Assembly (NCBI RefSeq): GCF_905372745.1
Contig: NZ_CAJPQR010000004.1
Location: 1 to 64,000 of the forward strand
Origin: an uncultured Campylobacter sp.
GTDB taxonomy: Bacteria > Campylobacterota > Campylobacteria > Campylobacterales > Campylobacteraceae
DNA length: 64,000 nucleotides
Reading direction: 5' to 3'
This document shows positions 54,978-63,999 of this stretch, piece after piece. A program made the position numbers and the translations under genes. Below the pieces are notes generated by a model, which did not search any database, was not told the DNA's origin, and was given only the letters and a program-made list of their open reading frames with translations. Numbering within the stretch: the first letter of the stretch is position 1; each line of letters opens with the position of its first letter.

Positions 54978-55799
54978 TTACTTCAGGCCGTATTTTTCCA
55001 TCATCTTATCAAATTCACCGCTCTTTTTTAGCTCCTCTATCGCAGCGTCTATCTTGCCGATTAGCTCTAGGTGTTTGCCCTTATCAAACGCGACGGCAAA
55101 ACCCTCGGTGCCGTCGGGAAGCTTTAAAAACTCCTCCAAATCAGAGTTTTGCTTTAGATACTCGTAACCGATCGGGCTATCTGTTAGCACGACGTCGATC
55201 TTGCCCGCTTTTAGCGATAAAATCGCAGCCGCTACGGTTTCTGCAGGCACGGATAGGTCGCCGCAAATGGATTTAGCCGCGGTCTCTTGCAATGTGCCTA
55301 TTTGCGCGCTTATTTTTTTGAGGTGCATATTGGTTGCATTTACGTCGGTGCCTTTTTTGCGGATGAAAAGATTATCCGAAAAATAATAAGGCTTGGTAAA
55401 ATCGACCGATTTTCTTCTCTCCTCGGTCGCGCTCATACCGCTTAGCGCGGCGTCTATCTTGCCCGTTTTTAGAGCCGGGATCAGCCCGTCAAAGCTCATG
55501 TTTTGTACGTCGAATTTGACGCCGATTTTCTTGCCGACGGCCTCTATCATGTCGATTTCAAAGCCTACGATCTTGTTGTGCTCGTCGATATACTCAAACG
55601 GCGGATAGTCCGCGCTAGAGCCTACTTTTATCGTTTGTTGTACCGCTACGGGGGTTGCCTCGTTTTTTACTGCGGCGTCTTTGCTCGCTTTTTCATTCGA
55701 GCTTTGACCGCAGCCTGAAAGCATCAAAGCGGCGGCTACGAAAACGAAAAGTTTTTTAAATTTGCCGGCGGACAAAGCCGCAATGATGTTTCGTGACAT
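54978..55799 (-). CDS. Amino-acid ABC transporter substrate-binding lipoprotein 2
   Basis: 273 residues. The signal region ends in a lipobox (LMLSGC), so this copy is membrane-anchored, unlike its neighbour. SBP family 3 landmarks: KVGSSADYPPFEYIDEHNKI and FDGLIPALKTGKIDAALSGM, nearly the same words as in the gene at 54200. A linker of about 30 residues (SSNEKASKDAAVKNEATPV) precedes the domain. Likely arose by duplication. Confidence 0.9.
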   Translation of the reverse strand: MSRNIIAALSAGKFKKLFVFVAAALMLSGCGQSSNEKASKDAAVKNEATPVAVQQTIKVGSSADYPPFEYIDEHNKIVGFEIDMIEAVGKKIGVKFDVQNMSFDGLIPALKTGKIDAALSGMSATEERRKSVDFTKPYYFSDNLFIRKKGTDVNATNMHLKKISAQIGTLQETAAKSICGDLSVPAETVAAAILSLKAGKIDVVLTDSPIGYEYLKQNSDLEEFLKLPDGTEGFAVAFDKGKHLELIGKIDAAIEELKKSGEFDKMMEKYGLK

Positions 55800-55811
55800 T
55801 TTGACCCCCTT

Positions 55812-56540
55812 TTAGTGGTTTAAAATTTTACCTAGAAAATCCTGCAAACGCTGATTGCTAGGGTTTTCAAATACGTTTTTAGGCGTGTCGTCCACGGCTA
55901 TTTTACCGCCGTGCATGAAAAATATCCTATTTGCCACGTTTTTAGCAAAGCCCATCTCGTGCGTGACGACTAGCATCGTGATGCCTTTTGCCGCGACGTC
56001 CTTCATGATGTCTAGCACCTCGCCGATCATCTCGGGATCTAGCGCGCTCGTTGGCTCGTCAAAAAGTATGACCTCGGGATTCATAGCAAGGCTTCTAGCG
56101 ATTGCTATACGCTGTTTTTGACCGCCTGATAGCTTGTGCGGGAATGCGTATTTTTTATCGCTTAGACCCACGCTTTTTAGTAGCTCGTCGGCTCTTTTTT
56201 CCGCGCTTTGCTTATCCAAAATTCCCGCTTTTATCGGAGCTAGGGTTAAATTTTGCAAGACGTTTTTATTTGCAAAAAGGTTAAAGTGCTGAAAAACCAT
56301 GCTCACTTTTTGACGGATTTTGTTTATATCCGTTTTTTTATCCGTTATATCCTCGCCGTTTATCTTGATGTGCCCGCTGCTTGGCTCTTCTAAGCGGTTT
56401 ATGCAGCGTAAAAAGGTACTCTTTCCGCCGCCGCTAGGACCTATGATAGCGATGATTTCGCCTTGTTTGATATCTACGCTGATACCATCGAGGACGCGTA
56501 AATCGCCGTAATTTTTACTCAAATTTCTAATCTCAATCAT
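55812..56540 (-). CDS. Amino-acid ABC transporter ATP-binding protein
   Basis: 242 residues. Walker A GPSGGGKST, Q-loop VFQHFNLF, signature LSGGQKQR, Walker B VILFDEPTSALDPE and the switch histidine in VVTHEMGF are all intact. It belongs to the polar amino-acid (GlnQ/HisP) group. Overlaps the permease gene by 8 bases. Confidence 0.95.
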   Translation of the reverse strand: MIEIRNLSKNYGDLRVLDGISVDIKQGEIIAIIGPSGGGKSTFLRCINRLEEPSSGHIKINGEDITDKKTDINKIRQKVSMVFQHFNLFANKNVLQNLTLAPIKAGILDKQSAEKRADELLKSVGLSDKKYAFPHKLSGGQKQRIAIARSLAMNPEVILFDEPTSALDPEMIGEVLDIMKDVAAKGITMLVVTHEMGFAKNVANRIFFMHGGKIAVDDTPKNVFENPSNQRLQDFLGKILNH

Positions 56541-57243
56541 GGCGATTTAGTCTCCTCTCTAAAATTTTAACCAAAAACGTAAAGAACTTCACGCTGACGT
56601 AGTAAACTATGCCCGTGAAAATGACGGGCTCCGGGCTATAAAATACCGCTTGTAGGCTCTTGCTTTGCATCGTGATGTCTATGACGCTGATGTAGCCTAC
56701 GACTGACGTCTCTTTAAACAGCGAAATAAATTCGTTCGCAAGCGCAGGCAAGATGTTTTTAGTTGCTTGCGGAAACACTACCTCTCGCATCGAGACGTAG
56801 TAGTTTAGACCCATCGCCCTTGCGGCTTCCATTTGGCCTTTATCGACGCTATTTATGCCGCTACGCACGATCTCTGCGACGTATGCGGAGCTGTTTAGTC
56901 CAAGCGCGATCAAAGCGACGTAAAAGTTATCGCTCCAAGTCGCAAAAATCACGACCGAAAATATAAGAAGCTGCAAAATGATCGGCGTTCCGCGCAGAAT
57001 ATCTACGTATTCGTCGATGAGAAAGCTTAAAATTTTGATATTTAAAAACTTTAAAAACGCCAAAATAAAGCCCAAAGTCACGCCGATGGCGGTGCCGCCG
57101 ATAGTGAGTCCCAGCGTCACGCCGTAGCTTTTAAGGTAAGCTAGACGTTGAGCCTCGTTTAACTCCGTCGGATAAAAATAGTAAACGCCCGCGGAGACGA
57201 TGACGACGAAAAACAACGCCCTGAAAAATTTTTCGTTTAGCAT
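56533..57243 (-). CDS. Amino-acid ABC transporter permease
   Basis: 236 residues with about five membrane segments. The EAA loop EAARAMGLNYYVSMREVVFPQ and the start GVTLGLTIGGTAIGVTLGF are those of HisM/GlnP permeases. First gene of the operon permease, ATPase, two binding proteins and an exported protein. Probably works as a homodimer, since no second permease is present. Confidence 0.93.
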   Translation of the reverse strand: MLNEKFFRALFFVVIVSAGVYYFYPTELNEAQRLAYLKSYGVTLGLTIGGTAIGVTLGFILAFLKFLNIKILSFLIDEYVDILRGTPIILQLLIFSVVIFATWSDNFYVALIALGLNSSAYVAEIVRSGINSVDKGQMEAARAMGLNYYVSMREVVFPQATKNILPALANEFISLFKETSVVGYISVIDITMQSKSLQAVFYSPEPVIFTGIVYYVSVKFFTFLVKILERRLNRHD

Positions 57244-57384
57244 TTTTTAAACCTTAAAAGCGTAATGAGGCTTAATAATACGAAAAAAAATATAAATTTA
57301 ACCTTTTTTACGCGAAAAAATTATCTTTTAAACAAATTTATCATATTATCGTAACTTAAAATTTAAAAAACTGAGGAAAATTTA

Positions 57385-58875
57385 ATGGACTATGCACGCT
57401 ATATCGCCATCGCGCTGTATTTTGGATTTTTGCTTTTCGTGGGGCGATACTCGTATAACAAAAACGCCAATATGGGCGAATATCTGCTCGACAACCGTCG
57501 CCTAGGGCCGGTCGTAACCGCGCTAAGCGCCGGAGCTAGCGACATGAGCGGCTGGATGCTGCTTGGCGTGCCGGGCGCGCTTTATGCTACGGGACTGGCT
57601 ACGATTTGGATGGTTTTGGGGCTCGTTATAGGAGCGTATTGCAACTACCTGTTTTTAGCAAAGCGCCTGCGCGTCTATACCGAGGTTGCCAGCGACAGTA
57701 TCACGATCCCCGATTTTTTACAAAATCGCTTCAAGGACGAGACTAAAATTTTACGTATAGTCTCAGGGCTTTTGATTTTGATATTTTTCACGCTTTACGT
57801 TAGTAGCGGGATAATCGCGGGCGGTAAGAGCTTTGAGAGCTTTTTTGGATTAGATTTTAAATTCGGCGCCATTTTTACGCTGGCTATCGTCGTTTTTTAC
57901 ACGTTTTTCGGCGGATTTCGCGCGGTTTGTATCACGGACGCGTTTCAGGGTATGCTGATGTTTTTGGTGCTCGTCGCCGTGCCGGTAGTAGCGTTTTGTA
58001 ATCTAAATTTGCCCGACGGCGCTACATTTTGGAGCGAGGTGGCAAAATACGGCAAAAACCATCTAAACGTCTTTTACGACCAGACTTTTTTAAGCATCTT
58101 AGGACTCATGGCGTGGGGGCTTGGATATTTCGGACAGCCGCACATCATAGTTAGATTTATGGCTATACGAAGCTCAAAAGAGCTAGCCCAAGCGCGCCGC
58201 ATCGGTATCGGCTGGATGGCGATAGGCTTAGCCGGAGCGATGATGAGCGGGCTTATCGGCTTTGTGTATTACAGCGAGTTAAATTTGCCTCTAGCAGACC
58301 CCGAAAAGGTCTTTTTGCAGCTTGGCGAGACGCTGTTTCATCCTTTTTTCGTGGGCATCATCATCTCGGCCGTGCTTTCGGCTATCATGAGCACGATCTC
58401 TAGCCAGCTTTTGGTTAGCGCAAGCTCGGTGACGCAGGACTTCGTGTTTGCGTTTTATAAAAAAGAAATTTCGCAAAAAGCTCAGGTCGCCGCGGGTAGA
58501 TACGCCGTCGTGGCCGTCGCGCTCGTGGCTACCGCGCTTGCTTTTAGCTTTAACGAAAGCGTGCTAAACGTCGTTGGTTACGCGTGGGCGGGCTTTGGCG
58601 CGAGCTTTGGGCCGGTGCTGCTTTTTAGTCTTTATTGGCGCAGGATGAGCGCGCTAGCGGCCTTGCTCGGTATGATAACGGGTGGGGCGACGGTGATCGC
58701 GTGGATAGCGCTCGGGCTAAATTCTTACGTTTACGAGATACTGCCTGGCTTTGCAGTCTCTTGCGTCGTGATTTATCTCACCAGCCTCTACGGCGACGCG
58801 ATAGACAAGATGAGCAACGAGCCAAACTCGGCCACCGTGCAGGACGAATTTGAAAAAATGAAAACGAGGCTGTAA
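57385..58875 (+). CDS. putP: Sodium/proline symporter
   Basis: 496 residues with about 13 membrane helices of the sodium:solute symporter family. Landmarks: GASDMSGWMLLGVPGALY, GMLMFLVLVAVPVV and GYFGQPHIIVRFMAIRSSKE, typical of PutP. Brings in proline with sodium. putA, which usually accompanies it, is not in this window. The next gene starts directly after the stop codon. Confidence 0.92.
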   Translation: MDYARYIAIALYFGFLLFVGRYSYNKNANMGEYLLDNRRLGPVVTALSAGASDMSGWMLLGVPGALYATGLATIWMVLGLVIGAYCNYLFLAKRLRVYTEVASDSITIPDFLQNRFKDETKILRIVSGLLILIFFTLYVSSGIIAGGKSFESFFGLDFKFGAIFTLAIVVFYTFFGGFRAVCITDAFQGMLMFLVLVAVPVVAFCNLNLPDGATFWSEVAKYGKNHLNVFYDQTFLSILGLMAWGLGYFGQPHIIVRFMAIRSSKELAQARRIGIGWMAIGLAGAMMSGLIGFVYYSELNLPLADPEKVFLQLGETLFHPFFVGIIISAVLSAIMSTISSQLLVSASSVTQDFVFAFYKKEISQKAQVAAGRYAVVAVALVATALAFSFNESVLNVVGYAWAGFGASFGPVLLFSLYWRRMSALAALLGMITGGATVIAWIALGLNSYVYEILPGFAVSCVVIYLTSLYGDAIDKMSNEPNSATVQDEFEKMKTRL

Positions 58876-60123
58876 ATGCAAAGTAGCGTAAAATGCGGTA
58901 ACTGCGGCGCCGAAGTTGATGTAAATTTGGCTCTTAAAACCGAGCTTGAGCTTGAAATGAAGCAAAAAATGGCAGCGGCTAGACGAGAGTTTGATAAAGA
59001 GATCGAGACCAAAAGGGCCGAATACAAGGCGCATTTGGACGCTTTAAACGCGAAGGAAAAAGAATTTGACGCTAAATTTGCCGCAGCTTTAAACGCTAAA
59101 AAAACAGAGCTTGAAAATGAAATAAAAGCAAAACTAGAGGGCGAAAATTTAAATATAGTAAACGCCCTAAAAACCGAGCTTGAAGCCAAGTCAAAGCAGA
59201 TAAACGAGCTAAATTTAAAGACGCTAGAGATAGAAAAGCTAAAACGCGAAAAGAGCGAGTTTGAAAGCGCGCTGATGGCTAAAACAGAGGCCGAGCTAAG
59301 CAAACGCCTAAACGAGGAAAAAGAGCGGCTAGGCAAGGCTTTGGCGGAGCAAAACGAGCTAAAATTTAAGCAAAAAGACGAGCAGCTAGAGGCGCTAAAA
59401 AAGCAGCTAAACGAGGCGCAAAGGCGCATAGAGCAGGGCAGCGAGCAGCTACAAGGCGAGACGCAAGAGCTAGCCATCGAGGCGTGGCTGCGGGAGAAGT
59501 TCGTATTTGACGTCATAGACGAGGTCAAAAAGGGCGCAAACGGCGCAGACGTAATGCAGATCGTAAATACCCGAGAGGCGCAAAACTGCGGCAAAATTTA
59601 CTACGAAAGCAAACGCACGAAAAATTTTTCAAACGAATGGATAGAGAAATTTAAGGCCGATATGCGAGCATCGGGAGCTGACGTCGGGGTGCTCGTTAGC
59701 GAGGCTCGGCCGCGGGAGCTAGAGCGCATGGGGCTGGTTGAAGGCGTATGGGTGTGTAACTACGAGGAGTTTAAGGCGCTTTGTTTCGTACTAAGGCAGG
59801 GCGTCGTAGAGCTAAATTTCGCTAGGAACTCCGCGCAAAATCGCTCAAATAAGATGGAGATGCTCTACTCGTATCTCGTTAGCAACGAGTTTAAGATGCG
59901 CATCGAGGCTATCGTGGAGGGCTTTTCTTCGATGAGCGAGGAGCTGGAGCGCGAGAAAAACGCGATGAAACGCATCTGGAAGAGCCGCGAAAAACAGATC
60001 GAAAAGGTGCGCGACAACGCGATCGAGATGTTTGGCTCGATAAAGGGGATCGCTGGAAATGCGATAGGTGAGATAAAGACGCTGGAGCTGGGGTTTGATG
60101 CGGGTGATTTTGATTCCCCATAA
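58876..60123 (+). CDS. DUF2130 protein, coiled coil plus nuclease-like domain
   Basis: 415 residues. An N-terminal zinc-finger-like pair (VKCGNCGAEV) is followed by a coiled coil of about 170 residues (roughly 15-190), then the DUF2130 domain: VFDVIDEVKKGANGADVMQI, AQNCGKIYYESKRTKNF with the D...E-x-K arrangement, and SGADVGVLVSEA. That fold is related to PD-(D/E)xK nucleases. It begins at the base after putP ends, so the two are co-transcribed. Role unknown; cytosolic. Confidence 0.85.
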   Translation: MQSSVKCGNCGAEVDVNLALKTELELEMKQKMAAARREFDKEIETKRAEYKAHLDALNAKEKEFDAKFAAALNAKKTELENEIKAKLEGENLNIVNALKTELEAKSKQINELNLKTLEIEKLKREKSEFESALMAKTEAELSKRLNEEKERLGKALAEQNELKFKQKDEQLEALKKQLNEAQRRIEQGSEQLQGETQELAIEAWLREKFVFDVIDEVKKGANGADVMQIVNTREAQNCGKIYYESKRTKNFSNEWIEKFKADMRASGADVGVLVSEARPRELERMGLVEGVWVCNYEEFKALCFVLRQGVVELNFARNSAQNRSNKMEMLYSYLVSNEFKMRIEAIVEGFSSMSEELEREKNAMKRIWKSREKQIEKVRDNAIEMFGSIKGIAGNAIGEIKTLELGFDAGDFDSP

Positions 60124-60303
60124 ACGGCGGATTTTATAATAAATTTTTCTACGCCTCCCCCACAGTCACGGACGACTAGTCTGCTTCTTTGCGGGTAAGA
60201 AAAATTTATTTAAACTACGCCTATTGCGTTTGGAATATTTGTCTCATATCCTGCTAAATTTGCAAATTTACTCTGCTAAAATTTAAAAACGAAAGGCTCA
60301 AAT

Positions 60304-60826
60304 TTGAGTGATTATGATTTGCCTAAAGGTGCCGGGCTTAGCAACGATGAGAAGGTTCTGTATTGCTATCAAAATGTAAATTCTTTTTTTGTCGTTAGGA
60401 TGTTTATTTGCATGTTTTTTGTTATTCGTTTTGTTTAATATCATAGACGGCAGTATCTTGTCTGTGATTGTCATATCCGCCGTTTCAATTTTTCTATTTT
60501 ACATTATGTATTGCGAGATATTAAATCATAAAAGACGATGCATATATATTACTAATAAAAATTTTATTACCGGAAATAATATAAAAACAAAAAAAGAGGA
60601 AATATCATATTTCTACACAATTTATGCATTCGGATATCGTCCCGTAATCGTCTTTTATAAAAATAAAAATTTTTTGTATTTTTTATTTGTCGAGGATGAT
60701 GTAAATTTTAAAACTGCGATGAGCGCTATTTACGACATCTCGCTTAATGAAGATTTTAAATTTTATTTATGTAGCGGAGCGTATGGATTCGCCAAGAGCT
60801 ATGCGATAAGGAAATTAATAAAATAG
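60304..60826 (+). pseudogene. Small membrane protein frameshifted at a run of seven T
   Basis: A frame from TTG 60304 (GAAAGG upstream) reads SDYDLPKGAGLSNDEKVLYC then YQNVNSF, and stops soon after T7 at 60384-60390. The adjacent frame continues from the run with SLGCLFACFLLFVLFNIIDG, a second membrane helix, and a PH-like part (CIYITNKNFITGNN, YRPVIVFYKNKNFLYFLF). Removing one T joins both into one protein of about 174 residues with two membrane helices. More AT-rich than its neighbours. It could be a phase-variable gene in the off state, a true pseudogene or a sequencing error. Confidence 0.6.
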
Positions 60827-61154
60827 TGCAAGTACGCAAAAGCATATTGATTAAGCACTGGTTCGGTGTACCGCCGTGCTACATATTTTAAATTTGCAAC
60901 GGGGCTAAATCCGCAAATTTGACTCGGCCAAAATTTAAAAACCCAGCGAAGTTCTACTTTAGATTCACTGCGTTCGCTACCGCTCAAAGCAGCTTGCAAG
61001 CAAGAGGAGACTGCTATGCTTGCAACCGCCAAGCATGACGTAGTTTAAAACCCCTCAACATAAAAGCAAAACAGCATCAAATTTAGCTAACTCAAATTTT
61101 ACGTTTTCAGGATGCGGTCTGGGCGAGTAAAATTTTTCAAATTTAGCCTCAAAT
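60827..61154. other. Intergenic region
   Basis: About 330 bases. Contains AAATTT words and a partly palindromic stretch around 60980-61035 (GCTTGCAAGC). No gene found. Confidence 0.35.
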
Positions 61155-61322
61155 TTAGCTTGCATCGACCTGAATTTTATACTTGCCGCAGCGGGTGCAG
61201 CGAAACAGATAGCCCACCGTATCGCCTCCTGCGACGAGGTAACCTCGCGCGTTTGCTTTGGTAAGCGGTTGGCTACCGCATTTGGAGGGTTTTGCTAAAT
61301 TTGCTAAGCTTTGAGCTACGAT
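61155..61322 (-). pseudogene. Remnant 3' end of a CbrC-like gene
   Basis: Open for about 55 codons on the minus strand with no start codon, ending GYLFRCTRCGKYKIQVDAS then TAA. This matches the end of the CbrC-family protein at 62329-63192 (GYLFRCPSCGKYKISVDAE). The first half reads PSKCGSQPLTKANARGYLV. A tail of a lost paralogue is the simplest view. Confidence 0.6.
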
Positions 61323-61447
61323 TTACTCGCGCATTTACTATAAAACAAATAGGTAGGAGCATAAAAGGGGCTAAATTTCGCCGACAAAGACTAAATAAAA
61401 TCTAAAGGATATTTGTAAGATTTTTAAAATGATTGAAATTCAGAGGG

Positions 61448-61524
61448 TGGTGGGTTCACCAGGACTCGAACCTGGGACCATCCGGTTATGAGCCGGATGC
61501 TCTAACCAACTGAGCTATGAACCC
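61448..61524 (-). tRNA. tRNA with CAT anticodon (Met elongator, or Ile2)
   Basis: 77 bases including an encoded CCA. The acceptor stem GGGTTCA pairs with TGAACCC, the D-arm is GCTCAGTTGGTTAGAGC, the anticodon arm is TCCGG-CTCATAA-CCGGA, and the T-arm is CCAGG-TTCGAGT-CCTGG. Anticodon CAT means elongator Met or lysidine-modified Ile; I cannot separate these with certainty. Confidence 0.95.
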
Positions 61525-61545
61525 GCCAGCTGAAGTAAGGTTGTG

Positions 61546-61551
61546 ATTATA
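61546..61551 (-). promoter_or_regulatory. Likely -10 box for the tRNA
   Basis: TATAAT on the minus strand, about 22 bases before the mature 5' end. Confidence 0.5.
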
Positions 61552-61602
61552 GCAACGCAAAGCTTATTTACTGCTAAATTTTGATTTAAAAACGCAAAAA
61601 TG

Positions 61603-61608
61603 TATAAT
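61603..61608 (+). promoter_or_regulatory. Likely -10 box for the SseB-family gene
   Basis: TATAAT in ATGTATAATACGCC, 27 bases before the start at 61635. Confidence 0.5.
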
Positions 61609-61634
61609 ACGCCAAATTTAATCCAAGGCAAAAG

Positions 61635-62051
61635 ATGAACGAAAATTTAAACGATTTTATAGACGCATTTTTACTTGACGGCAGCAAGCAGAGCCAAAAG
61701 GCGCTAATCTCAGCGCTAAAAAAGACAGAGTTTTTAGCACCCGTACTCATAAACCAAGCCTTAGCAAAACCGGGCGGCAGCGCAGTTTACGAAGAAGAAG
61801 GCTCAAATATAAAATTCGTCCTGCTTGAAGACGAGGAGAGCGGGCTTAGCTATTTCCCCGCGTTTTCTAGCAGGGCCGAGATGATGAGATGGCGAAACGA
61901 TGCCGAGCAAGAGGCAATAAATCTGCGCCTAAAAGACTACGCCGCGATGATAGATGGCGCCGAAGGCAAATACGCCGGAGTCGTGATAGACGCGTTTTCG
62001 CATAGTTTGATTTTGGATTTAGCAAAGCTAAAAGCGATTTGCGCGGAGTAA
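61635..62051 (+). CDS. SseB-family protein
   Basis: 138 residues, cytosolic. The pattern LAPVLINQALAKPGG, IKFVLLEDEESGLSYFPAFS and AGVVIDAFSHSLILD matches the SseB N-terminal domain. In enteric bacteria SseB relates to serine-sensitivity or secretion; here the function is unknown. Ribosome site AAGG. Monocistronic. Confidence 0.75.
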   Translation: MNENLNDFIDAFLLDGSKQSQKALISALKKTEFLAPVLINQALAKPGGSAVYEEEGSNIKFVLLEDEESGLSYFPAFSSRAEMMRWRNDAEQEAINLRLKDYAAMIDGAEGKYAGVVIDAFSHSLILDLAKLKAICAE

Positions 62052-62328
62052 ATTTAGCTAAATTTGGATGATTATTTTTGCCCTTAAAGTTGCCGATTTA
62101 AGCATAAAAGCAAAATTTAGCCGCTTAATCTGCAAAAAACGCCGATTTTAGCGGAGTTTTAAATTTGCACTCGGTCGCGACCTTGCCGCGTTTTACGAAA
62201 ACAGGCGGAATTTAATAAATTTAGTAAAATACGGTTAAACGCGCTTTTAAAGCGCAATCTACCAAACAGACGCTAGCGGGCGGCAAATCCAAAGGCGCAT
62301 CGCCAAAGCGTAAATTTAAGGAGAAAAA

Positions 62329-63192
62329 ATGAAAGATTTTAGGCAAAGATACGTCGCGCTGCAAAAGGCGTTTTGGGACTCAGACGGTGGCGCGGCGAGC
62401 GTTTTGGCGCTATATGAGCTAAAAGACGAGCTGGAAAAATGCGATGAAAAAGAGGCAAAGCTCGTGCTAGTCGATGTTTACTGTCTACTGGAGCTTAAAA
62501 AGAGCGCCTGCGAGCTTTTGGCCAAAATTTGCGATCCGAAGGACAGAAAGCAGCTCAAAAAGCTCGGCTATCTAAAGTGGTATGCGCAAAACGGCGATGC
62601 GGGCGCGATAAAGCGTCCCAAAACCGCGAGCAAAGCCGCGCGCCAAAGTAAAAAGCTAAAAAGCCTGCCTCATTTTCGCTATCACCCCGATCCCTTCAAA
62701 ACGGGTGTATTTAAAGACGATGTAAGCGTGGCTTGCGAGTGCTGCGAGCAGGAGACGGACGTTTATTATTGCGGTCACGTTTATAGCGAAAGCGACGTGG
62801 AATACCTCTGCCCGCACTGCATAGCTAACGGCAAGGCTGCGGCGAAATTTGACGCTACCTTCGTCCAAGACGCAGACGAACTGCCTAGCGGCGCGGCTAA
62901 TGCGCAGGCTAAAACGGACGAGCTTTTTAAAAGGACGCCCGGGTATTTTTGCTGGCAAGGAGAGCAGTGGCTTACGTGCTGCGATGATTACTGCGAGTTT
63001 TTAGGCGACGTAGGCACAAAGGAGCTGCAGGAGATGGGTATCGCAGACGAGGTCTTTGCCCAGTATGCTCTGCGAGGCGAATACGACGCCCATACCGTGC
63101 GAGAATACCTAGAAGCGGGCGGCTTCATGGCTGGATATTTGTTTCGTTGCCCCAGCTGCGGCAAATATAAAATTAGCGTCGATGCAGAATAA
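62329..63192 (+). CDS. CbrC (UPF0167) family protein
   Basis: 287 residues. The C-terminal 180 are CbrC-like: LPHFRYHPDPFKTGVFKDD, paired Cys motifs CECCEQ and CPHC, TPGYFCWQGEQWLTCCDDYC, and GYLFRCPSCGKYKISVDAE at the end; many cysteines suggest zinc binding. The first about 105 residues are an extra helical domain (VLALYELKDELEKC) as found in longer members. CbrC in E. coli affects colicin E2 tolerance; that role is not established here. AAGGAG upstream. Confidence 0.85.
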   Translation: MKDFRQRYVALQKAFWDSDGGAASVLALYELKDELEKCDEKEAKLVLVDVYCLLELKKSACELLAKICDPKDRKQLKKLGYLKWYAQNGDAGAIKRPKTASKAARQSKKLKSLPHFRYHPDPFKTGVFKDDVSVACECCEQETDVYYCGHVYSESDVEYLCPHCIANGKAAAKFDATFVQDADELPSGAANAQAKTDELFKRTPGYFCWQGEQWLTCCDDYCEFLGDVGTKELQEMGIADEVFAQYALRGEYDAHTVREYLEAGGFMAGYLFRCPSCGKYKISVDAE

Positions 63193-63897
63193 GACTGCGG
63201 TACAAGCGCCGTAAACTCGCGTTCGGTCTTAAATTTACGCGATTTGCTCATCGGCTTGCGTTTTTATGGCGATTTTGCTTTACATCTACGATACTACAAA
63301 ATAAATTTATGCCGCTTTGCTTGCGTAAATTCGCTCTTTGGCATAAATTTACTTGCCTTGGTTTTAGGGCGTTAAATTTATTAAAAGGCGGCGTATTAGC
63401 TTGACGTTTTGCGCTATTTTACTTGCCGCGAATTTTAGATCTTATTTATTTGCCAAGAGCGGTAAAACAGAGTCTATCTAATCAAACTAGACGCGCCGTT
63501 AAAAGGCGGCGTAAATTTAGTCTATGTTTGAGCAAAATTAGCAGGCGTTCTAGCGTCCGCATCGCTAGATCCGCAAACGGCGGCTTTGGCATTTAAGGTA
63601 GGTCAAATTTTAGCCGAGTATCGCGAAAATTCTGCGACCCGCAGTGCGGCTAGCGTCTATGCATAGTGTAATTTATTCGCGCGCATGTAGGCTTATCTTT
63701 TTGCGCGCCGTGCATGCCCTTAAATTTAGCCTAAAAGATCGTCTTGCGCCGCCAAGACCGTTTTTGCCGCGGGCAGCAGTCAGGCGCAGCTTAAACGGCA
63801 TTTAGTCACCTTTTTGCTTTAGATGGACTTGCGGCGCGCTGGCAAAGGCAAAACCGATTTACTTTCAGGCGCAAATCCCCAAATCACGGCTTCAAAA
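63193..63897. other. Gap with one coding-like remnant
   Basis: About 700 bases. Within it, 63532-63666 on the + strand is open for 45 codons ending at TAG, reading VLASASLDPQTAALAFKVGQ and ILAEYRENSATRSAASVYA, with a stop just before and no start codon. It looks like another gene tail; family unknown. Nothing else found. Confidence 0.35.
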
Positions 63898-63999
63898 TTA
63901 TTTCGCATTTAGTCGCCCGGCCAAAGCCTGCGCGCAGGCAAACGCAAAGTGCAGGTTGTAGCCGCCGAGCATCCCCGTTACGTTTAAAACTTCGCCGAT
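63898..63999 (-). CDS. C-terminal end of an HI0933-like flavoprotein, cut by the window edge
   Basis: 33 residues enter from the right edge: IGEVLNVTGMLGGYNLHFAF and so on to a TAA at 63898. GEVL-VTG--GGYNL is the C-terminal signature of the HI0933-like (aminoacetone-oxidase family) FAD-binding proteins. The remainder lies outside the window. Confidence 0.8.
   Translation of the reverse strand: MGEVLNVTGMLGGYNLHFAFACAQALAGRLNAK

Noticed and set aside
60384..60390. Programmed -1 frameshift at the T7 run
   Set aside because: The downstream frame is reached by a +1 (or -2) shift, not -1, so a standard slippery heptamer does not explain it.
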